This document shows, piece after piece, positions 54,499 to 61,289 of a stretch of 64,000 nt of DNA; within the stretch, counting starts at the first letter, position 1, and each line of letters opens with the position of its first letter. The stretch spans positions 124,001 through 188,000 of the forward strand of contig CAYHQQ010000001.1 of the NCBI GenBank assembly GCA_964358855.1. Reading direction: 5' to 3'. The position numbers and the translations under genes were made by a program. The notes below the pieces were generated by a model. That model was not told the DNA's origin and made no database searches. It was given only the letters and a program-made list of their open reading frames with translations. This DNA is from UBA2396 sp038042175. GTDB taxonomy: Bacteria; Planctomycetota; Phycisphaerae; Phycisphaerales; UBA1924.

Positions 54499-54532
54499 CA
54501 CGCCGAGGCTGAGTCTTCGAAGCCTCGGATTC
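54499..54532. repeat. 34-bp inverted repeat, left copy
   Basis: This 34-base sequence is the exact reverse complement of 55326-55359. It is itself an imperfect palindrome, CCGAGGC at one end and GCCTCGG at the other with TTCGAA inside. It abuts the stop codon of the gene at 54533-55270. Confidence 0.9.
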
Positions 54533-55270
54533 CTACAACGTTCCGCCCCGTGGCCAGTTTCGCCAATGCGTGTTCGGCACTTGCGTTGGGCGGTAGAGCG
54601 TGACGTCCCCGGTCTCAAGTACCTTCGCCAACTGCTGGAATGTCTCGGACCAGCTCGGTCGTGCGCTGTCGTCCACCACGTCCGGGTGATGCCATTCCTC
54701 AAGCTGCAGAACCTGGTCGAGTTCGGGAGGAACATTGACGCGACGTTCCTGGGCAGTTGCAAGAACTTTGTCTCGAGCGACGCCGGCGAGATAGCGGCAC
54801 AGTTCGAACACCAATACGCGCGGACTCTCTATCAAAGCAATGTCGTGTTCGGCAAAAAGGCTTGGCTCTGGCAATCGCACTGTTGTGTCGCGTACGACGA
54901 TGTCCTCGACGTCCGTCGAAACAAGAAACTCGCATCCTTCGTCCCGCCACGCTCCTTCTTTCACGGGATAAACATAGGCGGACTCACTGCGCGGATTGCG
55001 CTCTACATATCGCGCCTGCATCACCGGGTCTTTGTAGTGGGGCCTGCGCGCGTGGATCCGGCTCCCAAACGTAGAGATACCGATGCTCGGAAAGCCTTCG
55101 CCCGGCGAGAAGCCAAAGACTTCAATCACCATCGCCCAGTCCGCGGTTGAACGATACAGAGAGAGTCGCGTTGCGGCGAGGTAAACGTGCCCATTGTCCA
55201 GCATCGGAAAGACGAACTCGTCGCAGCAGTGGTCAAGAATTGCGAGGATCTCAGCTGCGTTCATGCTCAT
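54533..55270 (-). CDS. Conserved unknown protein inside a repeat-bounded cassette
   Basis: This 245-residue cytosolic protein begins MSMNAAEILAILDHCCDEFV, followed by LDNGHVYLAATRLSLYRS and WAMVIEVFGFSPGEGFP. The C-terminal half is helical with RVLVFELCRYLAGVA. I have seen similar starts in proteins of unknown function near immunity and mobile genes (DUF7003-like, tentative). The gene lies between perfect 34-bp inverted repeats, on the strand opposite the PDZ gene. It is somewhat less GC-rich than pckA, which suggests insertion. There are no recognisable catalytic residues. Confidence 0.75.
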   Translation of the reverse strand: MSMNAAEILAILDHCCDEFVFPMLDNGHVYLAATRLSLYRSTADWAMVIEVFGFSPGEGFPSIGISTFGSRIHARRPHYKDPVMQARYVERNPRSESAYVYPVKEGAWRDEGCEFLVSTDVEDIVVRDTTVRLPEPSLFAEHDIALIESPRVLVFELCRYLAGVARDKVLATAQERRVNVPPELDQVLQLEEWHHPDVVDDSARPSWSETFQQLAKVLETGDVTLYRPTQVPNTHWRNWPRGGTL

Positions 55271-55325
55271 CGACGCTCCATCAACCCAGAATCTCGGCGT
55301 TTCCCGATGCGCGCACCGTCCCGAA

Positions 55326-55359
55326 GAATCCGAGGCTTCGAAGACTCAGCCTCGGCGTG
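55326..55359. repeat. 34-bp inverted repeat, right copy
   Basis: Exact reverse complement of 54499-54532. It lies 55 bases upstream of the start of the cassette gene and 15 bases past the pckA stop. As a GC-rich imperfect palindrome it could also act as a terminator for pckA. Confidence 0.9.
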
Positions 55360-55374
55360 GGCGCGAGCAACCGG

Positions 55375-56979
55375 TCATCCCTTGGGCCCAGCGGCACGGA
55401 CATTCGCCGGCAGATCAAACGTCGCGTCGTTGTCGCGGAAGCCCTTGGCGAGCTTCTTGGCCGCGATGTCGTAGGCCGCCCCGTCCTTCCAGGTGTTGCG
55501 CGGGTTGAGGACATCGCTGGGCACACCGGGCACGCTGCTGGGGATGTGCAGGCCGAAGATCGGGTCGGTGGTCGTGGGTACTTCCTTGAGCGAGCCGTTG
55601 AGCATGGCGGTGACCATCGCCCGGGTGTAGGCGAGCTTGAAGCGTGAACCGGTGCCGTAGGGCCCGCCGGTCCAGCCGGTGTTGAGGAGCCAAACGCTGC
55701 ACCCATGCCGCTGGATCTTCTTGGCGAGCATCTCGGCGTAGACCTTGGGCGGGCGGGGCAGGAACGGGGCTCCGAAACATGCGGAGAAGTTGGGCTGGGG
55801 CTCGGTGACGCCCGCCTCGGTGCCCGCGAGCTTGCTGGTGTACCCGTTGACGAAGTAGTACATCGCCTGCTCGGGGGTCAGCTTGCTGACGGGTGGGAGA
55901 ACGCCGTACGCGTCGGCGGTGAGGAAGACGACGTTTTTGGGGTGGCCGCAGACGCTGGGGATCGTGGCGTTATCGATGAAGTCGACGGGGTACGTCACGC
56001 GGCTGTTCTCGGCGATCTTGGTCGAGTCGTAGTCGGGCACGCGGGTCTTCTCGTCGATGCTCACGTTCTCGAGCACGCTCCCAAAGCGAATCGCGTTCCA
56101 GATCTCCGGCTCCCCCGCCTTCGAAAGCTTGATGCACTTGGCGTAGCACCCGCCCTCGAAGTTGAAGACGCCCTTGTCGCTCCACCCGTGCTCATCGTCG
56201 CCGATGAGGTTGCGGTTGGGGTCGGCCGAGAGCGTCGTCTTGCCGGTGCCGCTGAGCCCAAAGAACAGGGCTGCGTTCGTCCCGTCCTTGTCGGTGTTGC
56301 ACGAGCAGTGCATCGGGAACACGCCCGCCTCGGGCATGTCGTAGTTCATCGCGTAGAAGATGCTCTTCTTCATCTCGCCCGCGTACTCGGTGCCCAGGAT
56401 CACGACGATTTTCTTCTCCAGCGACTGGGCGATGCACACGGGGCCCGCCACGCCCAGGCTCTTGGCCTCATCGGGCGTCAGGCGCCGGCGACCGGCGTTG
56501 AGGATGGTCCAGTTCTTCTTGAAGTCGCTCGCCCCGGCGGCCGACTTGCTCCCCAGCTTAATGAAGAGCGTGCTGGCGAAGAGAGCGTGCCAGGCCTGCT
56601 CCGAGACGACCTGCACATGGCAGCGGTGCGCCGCGTCGGCCCCGGCGTACCCCTCAAACCCAAAGAGGTGCGGGCGACTGTTGAGGTGGTTGACGGCAAT
56701 CTCCAGCGCCTTGTCGAACGCCTCGGGCTTGAGGGGCATGTTGATCTTGCCCCACCAGATCTTGTCGTGAACGCCCGCGGTGTCCTCCAGGACCTTGTCC
56801 TTGGGGCTGCGCCCGGTGCGATCGCCCGTCAGGCAGACCAGGGCTCCGTTGGAGGCAAGACGCCCCTCGCCGGCGGCTACGGCTCGCTCGATCAACTCGG
56901 GCGAGGAAAGATTGAGGTGAAACCGTTTCGGGGACAGATCGAGGCGAGCGAGAATGGCGTTGTTGGTTGGGCTTGTCAT
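55375..56979 (-). CDS. pckA: Phosphoenolpyruvate carboxykinase (ATP)
   Basis: ATP-type PEPCK converts oxaloacetate and ATP to phosphoenolpyruvate, CO2 and ADP, the first step of gluconeogenesis. The ATG at 56979 gives 534 residues, the normal size. Motifs are GDRTGRSPKDKV near residue 52, GLSGTGKTTLSADPNRNLIG near 244 (P-loop), DDEHGW just after, and NFEGGCYAKCI near 272. The nucleotide-binding NTGWTGGPYG follows near 435. The start of a longer frame at 57243 is rejected, because it would run through the tRNA gene. Confidence 0.96.
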   Translation of the reverse strand: MTSPTNNAILARLDLSPKRFHLNLSSPELIERAVAAGEGRLASNGALVCLTGDRTGRSPKDKVLEDTAGVHDKIWWGKINMPLKPEAFDKALEIAVNHLNSRPHLFGFEGYAGADAAHRCHVQVVSEQAWHALFASTLFIKLGSKSAAGASDFKKNWTILNAGRRRLTPDEAKSLGVAGPVCIAQSLEKKIVVILGTEYAGEMKKSIFYAMNYDMPEAGVFPMHCSCNTDKDGTNAALFFGLSGTGKTTLSADPNRNLIGDDEHGWSDKGVFNFEGGCYAKCIKLSKAGEPEIWNAIRFGSVLENVSIDEKTRVPDYDSTKIAENSRVTYPVDFIDNATIPSVCGHPKNVVFLTADAYGVLPPVSKLTPEQAMYYFVNGYTSKLAGTEAGVTEPQPNFSACFGAPFLPRPPKVYAEMLAKKIQRHGCSVWLLNTGWTGGPYGTGSRFKLAYTRAMVTAMLNGSLKEVPTTTDPIFGLHIPSSVPGVPSDVLNPRNTWKDGAAYDIAAKKLAKGFRDNDATFDLPANVRAAGPKG

Positions 56980-57170
56980 CGGTGAAGGGACTCCGGAACC
57001 CGGCAAGTGGGTAACGGATAGCCTAGCCGCCAACCCCCACCAAAGGCCAGCGAAAACTCGGCTGTTCTGTGAACTCACAGGGGTGGGCCGGGCAACTGGA
57101 GGATCGGGCGCGGCGGCACTATCATGGGGGTCACTCGGAAAGCCCTCCGCGGGCTGAACCGGTGCGAGTT

Positions 57171-57244
57171 GGTGGCCATAGCTCAGTTGGTAGAGCGCGA
57201 GGTTGTGATCCTTGAGGTCGCGGGTTCGAGCCCCGTTGGTCACC
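57171..57244 (+). tRNA. tRNA-His (GTG anticodon)
   Basis: The sequence folds as a full cloverleaf. The acceptor stem pairs GTGGCCA with TGGTCAC, with the extra G at -1 typical of tRNA-His. The D-arm is TAGCTCAGTTGGTAGAGC. The anticodon arm pairs CGAGG with CCTTG around the loop TTGTGAT, giving anticodon GTG. The T-arm is GCGGGTTCGAGCCCCGT. No CCA is encoded at the 3' end. Confidence 0.95.
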
Positions 57245-57315
57245 CTTCATGAGAGTCCGTCGCCCCATCCGGGCGTGCGGACGAGCGGGAAAGGGCTGAA
57301 CTCATTGCCCCGGCC

Positions 57316-58116
57316 TCAGGCCTTTGTGCCCATCCCGAGCCGCGTCATCACCATTCGCAGATCGGCCCAGACTTTGGCCCTGTTCTCGTCGGTGTACGAG
57401 CGGAGCAGGAACGCGGGGTGGTACGTGGGCATGAGGGGAACCATGCGACCCCGCGCGTCGGGGAACTCGCGCCACGTGCTGCGGAGTCGGGCCATCGAGT
57501 CGGTGGTGTCCAGAAGCGCGTGCGTCGCCGAAAGGCCTAGGGCCACCGCGGCATGGGGCTGGATGATCGCCAACTGCTCGAGCAGGTAGGGCTTGCACGC
57601 CGCGACCTCGTCGGGCGTGGGCGTTCGGTTGCCCGGCGGCCTGGTCTTGAGCACGTTGCAGATATAGACCTGAGTCCGCGACAGTCCCATCGCAACGATC
57701 ATCTTGTCGAGGAGTTGTCCGGCGCGCCCGACAAACGGACGCCCCGAGAGGTCCTCGTCCTCGCCGGGCGCCTCACCGATGAAGCACAGACGGGCAAGCG
57801 GGTCGCCCTCGCCAAAGACGATGTTGGTGAAGTTGGTCACAAACGCCTTGTGGGGCGCGTCGGCCTCGTACCGCGCACGCAGCGCGTCCAGGGCCGCCTG
57901 AACCGTTTCGCGCGATCGGTTGTCGACTTCGCCGCCCGGCACGACGCCGGGCGCGGAAGGAGTCGCCGAACGCGGAACGCTTTCAGTAACGGTTGTTTCG
58001 GGTGCTGGCGGGGCATCGATGGATGACCTGTAGCGCGGAACGAAATCGACGCCCAGAAGCTGAGTGGTGCGGGCGTGCTGCTTGAGGAGCCTGGTGGCCT
58101 GATCGTCGGAGCTCAT
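57316..58116 (-). CDS. Uracil-DNA glycosylase, family-4-like, with most Fe-S ligands missing
   Basis: This 266-residue enzyme removes uracil from DNA. A roughly 80-residue Pro/Ser-rich N-terminal extension precedes the catalytic domain, with NIVFGEGDPLARLCFIGEAP near residue 98, then GEAPGEDEDLSGRPFVGRAG near 113. CNVLKTRPPGNRTPTPDEVA follows near 148, and YHPAFLLRS near 231. Family-4 enzymes usually hold a 4Fe-4S cluster on four Cys: a pair before the VFGEG segment, one in the VVKC position and one about 16 residues later. Here the pair is absent (DAPHKAFVTN) and VVKC is VLKT, while the last Cys (EVAAC) remains. The catalytic residues appear intact. Confidence 0.9.
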   Translation of the reverse strand: MSSDDQATRLLKQHARTTQLLGVDFVPRYRSSIDAPPAPETTVTESVPRSATPSAPGVVPGGEVDNRSRETVQAALDALRARYEADAPHKAFVTNFTNIVFGEGDPLARLCFIGEAPGEDEDLSGRPFVGRAGQLLDKMIVAMGLSRTQVYICNVLKTRPPGNRTPTPDEVAACKPYLLEQLAIIQPHAAVALGLSATHALLDTTDSMARLRSTWREFPDARGRMVPLMPTYHPAFLLRSYTDENRAKVWADLRMVMTRLGMGTKA

Positions 58117-58188
58117 TGGGAAACTCTAGCACGAATTTGCTCGCGTTGGCCTTGACGCGCCGGGGTGGATCGGTTGTACTGAACGCTC

Positions 58189-61100
58189 ATGAAAGCCACA
58201 TTGCTCGCCGGGGCCGTCGCCTGTGTCGGCCTTGCACACGCCGTTCACGGGCAGGAGAAGCTGCACTTCACCTACCTGTGGCATCTGGAGCAACCCGTGT
58301 ACTGGCCCGAGCGTCAGGCGTCTGGCGCCGACCGCTACGAGCGGGCGTGGGAATCGATCGTCCGCAAGGACTCCGGCGGCGCCCACCCGCTCGACAACCT
58401 GCGCGACATCTTCGGCCTCGCCGACCGCCAGGCGATCTATCAGTACCGATCAAAGGACTGCGTCGCGGCCATCAGCGGCGCGCCCGAGGCCGGGGCCCAG
58501 CTCACCTACAGCGGCGGGCTCATCGAGAACATCTCAAGCCTGGGCAACGCCGGACAACTCGGCTATGGGTCCGGCTGGTTCAACGACATCCGCACCGCCC
58601 GGAGCTGGAACACCAGCGCCGCCGGCACAAACAAGCCTCGCCTCGACGTCGTGCTCTTCAGCTTCCACCACGCACTGCTTCCCCTGCTCGACGACTCGGC
58701 GGTGCGCAAGGAGATCCAGCTCTACAAGCGGATCTATGGCGACGCGTGGGGCACCGCGACGCCGATGTCGGGCGGGTTCTTCCCAAGCGAGATGGCCTTC
58801 AGCGAGCGCCTGATCCCCATCCTGGCGAGCGAAGGGGTTCGCTGGACCTTCGTCTCGTCGGAGAAGGTGGCACGCGCCTGCACGGACTTCCCGGTGATCT
58901 ATGGATCGGGCGGCATCAACTGCGACCCGCCCAACCGAGCCGATCAACTCAACGGGGCGGCGGGTCAGTGGAATCGCCAGTCGATCAGCCGCGGGTGCTC
59001 GCCCGTCGAGGCGGTGCCGCTGTCGTACACGCCGCACTACGCACAGTACACGGACCCGACGACGGGAGTGGTCTCCAGGGTCATCGTGGTGCCGTGCAGC
59101 CAGTCGCTGGGTTGGAAGGACGGGTACGCACCGCTGGGGCTGGGTGATTTCAACGCGGTGGACGCGATGGCCAGGCCCGCAAGGCCCATGCTCATGGTGC
59201 TGGCACACGACGGCGACAACGCGTGGGGCGGCGGGTACTCGTACTACCTCGAGGCGACGCCCAACCTGGTATCGTCGGCGAGATCGGCGGGGTACGTGCC
59301 CACCGTCGTTGAGAAGTACCTGAGCGACCACGCGGTGCCGACGGCGGACGTTGTGCATGTCGAGCAGGGGGCGTGGGTGAACGCCGACGGCGACTTTGGC
59401 TCCCCCCAGATGCTCAACTGGAACTGGCCGCTGCTGAGCTCGTCGGGCCAGATCGACATCGACAACGGGTGGCACGAGGACGAGCGCAACTGGGCGGTGG
59501 TCACCGCGGCGAACAATCGCGTCGAGACCGCCGAGCAGATCTGGCGCGACGCGGGCGGGGGCGTCGATCTCGGGCAGATCCTCTACCCGGGTTCATCGAC
59601 CAACAACGTCGAGCGGGCGTGGCATTATTTCCTGGGAGGCCTCAACTCGGGGTTCATGTACTATGGCACGTCGCTGGACATGGAGGTCAAGCCGACGGTG
59701 ACGAGCAATCGCGCGGTCTCGTACGCCGACCTTGCCATCGGCAACGGCTCGCAGGACCGCACGGGGCCGACGGTCTGGTCGGTGCAGCGAACGCCCTGGA
59801 ACCCCGGCTCGACCAACTTCGGACCTCAGCACGCGTATCGGCAGGTTCAGTCGAGCGGAGACTTCACGGTCTGGACGTTCGCGTACGACGTCTCGGGTCT
59901 GCAGAGCGTGACGCTGAAGTACCGGCTCGACATTGACGCCGCCCGGACCCTCTCCTCGCCCGACAACGACACCTACGCGGGCGGAGCGGGCGTAGGCGCC
60001 TGGCAATCAATACCCATGACCGCCCGGACGTTCCCAGCGGGCAACGTTTACAACAACCCATCGATCGACTTCTTCGTCATGCCCGCGTACATCGCGACGC
60101 AGTACACCGCACACCTCAACGGCGTGCGAAGCAAGCTCGTCGACTACTACGTCGAGGCGGTCGACGCGCGCGGCAACGTCAAGAAGTCACCCATCGAGCA
60201 CGTCTATGTCGGTGACGGCTCGGGAAGTTCGGGAGGCGGCGGCGCCGCGGTCGTTCTGAGCCCCGCGGTGCCCGTCGCGGGTCAGAACGTGACGGTGACC
60301 TACGACCCGGCCGGCCGAGTGCTTGCCGGGGCTCCCACCGTCAAGATGCACTACGGGTTCAACACGTGGAATCCGGTGATCTCTCCCGACCCCGCGATGA
60401 CGCCCATCGCCGGGGGCAAGTGGCAGATCACCGTCTCGGTCCTGTCGACCGCGACCAGGCTTGACCTGGTCTTCAACAACGGCGCGAACACCTGGGACAA
60501 CAACTCCGGGGCCGACTGGCACTTCGACGTCCAGGGCGGGGGAAGCGGGCCCAGCTGGGTCATCGACGGGCTCCGCGACACCGACTCGACGCTCGTGGGC
60601 TCCAACCCCAACGGGATCCACCTCTGGGCCGGGCTCAAGGGCGACGTGCTCTACGTCGCCACCGAGGACGCCGGCGAGGGAAACGACCACTTCGTTCTCC
60701 TCGCCAAGGACGGGGTCGCCCAGCCGCTCCAGGGCGCGATGTGGGGCAAGGCCGGACAGGTCGCACGCTGGGACGCGTTTGTCGCCGACGAGAACGACAA
60801 CGCGTTCAGCGGCTGGTCCGACGCCGGCGCAGGCACCGCGGTGCAGAGCGCGACGGGCGCCAATGGCGGGGTGCTCGAGGGCACGATCAACCTGCGCCAG
60901 GAGCTCATGGGCGGCGCTGCGGGCGCGCTGCCCGGCACCGTCAGGCTGGCGGTGGCGCTCTTTCCGACCGCCAACGGGGCGGCCCTGCTCAAGACGCACC
61001 AGGTGCCGGTGAGCGTGAACAACGACACGAATCTGGACGCGAGCGAGTACGCCGTGGTGGAGCTGTGCGCGATCGAAGTGGGCGGGCAAGGATGCTGCCC

Positions 61101-61272
61101 GGCGGACTTCAACGCCGACGGGGCAGTGGACTTCTTTGACTACGACGAGTTCGTTGCTTGCTTTGAGGGGAACGCCTGTCCGTCCGGTAATCCGGCGGAC
61201 TTCAACGGTGACGGAGCGGCGGACTTCTTTGACTACGATGATTTCGTGAGGGCCTTCGAGGAGGGTTGCTGA
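58189..61272 (+). CDS. Secreted GH57-like glycoside hydrolase with CBM25-like module and dockerin-like tail
   Basis: This is a 1027-residue exported protein. After a signal peptide (ATLLAGAVACVGLAHAVHG), residues about 25-480 resemble GH57 alpha-glucan enzymes. TYLWHLEQPVYWP lies near residue 27, at the H-x-H-Q-P position. GFFPSEMAFSERLIPILASEG near 197 fits the catalytic-Glu region, and MLVMAHDGDNAWGG-like sequence (here MLMVLAHDGDNAWGGG) lies near 336. A beta-sandwich near 697-785 (VKMHYGFNTWNPV, LVFNNGANTWDNNSG) resembles starch-binding CBM25. The last 60 residues are two dockerin-like calcium loops (ADFNADGAVDFFDYDEF and ADFNGDGAADFFDYDDF). It is likely an exported glucan-degrading enzyme. 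The family call is by motif position. Confidence 0.75.
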   Translation: MKATLLAGAVACVGLAHAVHGQEKLHFTYLWHLEQPVYWPERQASGADRYERAWESIVRKDSGGAHPLDNLRDIFGLADRQAIYQYRSKDCVAAISGAPEAGAQLTYSGGLIENISSLGNAGQLGYGSGWFNDIRTARSWNTSAAGTNKPRLDVVLFSFHHALLPLLDDSAVRKEIQLYKRIYGDAWGTATPMSGGFFPSEMAFSERLIPILASEGVRWTFVSSEKVARACTDFPVIYGSGGINCDPPNRADQLNGAAGQWNRQSISRGCSPVEAVPLSYTPHYAQYTDPTTGVVSRVIVVPCSQSLGWKDGYAPLGLGDFNAVDAMARPARPMLMVLAHDGDNAWGGGYSYYLEATPNLVSSARSAGYVPTVVEKYLSDHAVPTADVVHVEQGAWVNADGDFGSPQMLNWNWPLLSSSGQIDIDNGWHEDERNWAVVTAANNRVETAEQIWRDAGGGVDLGQILYPGSSTNNVERAWHYFLGGLNSGFMYYGTSLDMEVKPTVTSNRAVSYADLAIGNGSQDRTGPTVWSVQRTPWNPGSTNFGPQHAYRQVQSSGDFTVWTFAYDVSGLQSVTLKYRLDIDAARTLSSPDNDTYAGGAGVGAWQSIPMTARTFPAGNVYNNPSIDFFVMPAYIATQYTAHLNGVRSKLVDYYVEAVDARGNVKKSPIEHVYVGDGSGSSGGGGAAVVLSPAVPVAGQNVTVTYDPAGRVLAGAPTVKMHYGFNTWNPVISPDPAMTPIAGGKWQITVSVLSTATRLDLVFNNGANTWDNNSGADWHFDVQGGGSGPSWVIDGLRDTDSTLVGSNPNGIHLWAGLKGDVLYVATEDAGEGNDHFVLLAKDGVAQPLQGAMWGKAGQVARWDAFVADENDNAFSGWSDAGAGTAVQSATGANGGVLEGTINLRQELMGGAAGALPGTVRLAVALFPTANGAALLKTHQVPVSVNNDTNLDASEYAVVELCAIEVGGQGCCPADFNADGAVDFFDYDEFVACFEGNACPSGNPADFNGDGAADFFDYDDFVRAFEEGC

Positions 61273-61289
61273 GGGCCGATGGAGGAGTC

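Noticed and set aside
54499..55359. Integron cassette with attC sites
   Set aside because: The repeats are inverted, not direct, and lack the GTTRRRY/RYYYAAC core sites. No integrase is near.
57171..57244. tRNA-His as an integration site for the neighbouring cassette
   Set aside because: No direct repeat of the tRNA 3' end was seen nearby and no integrase gene is present in the window.
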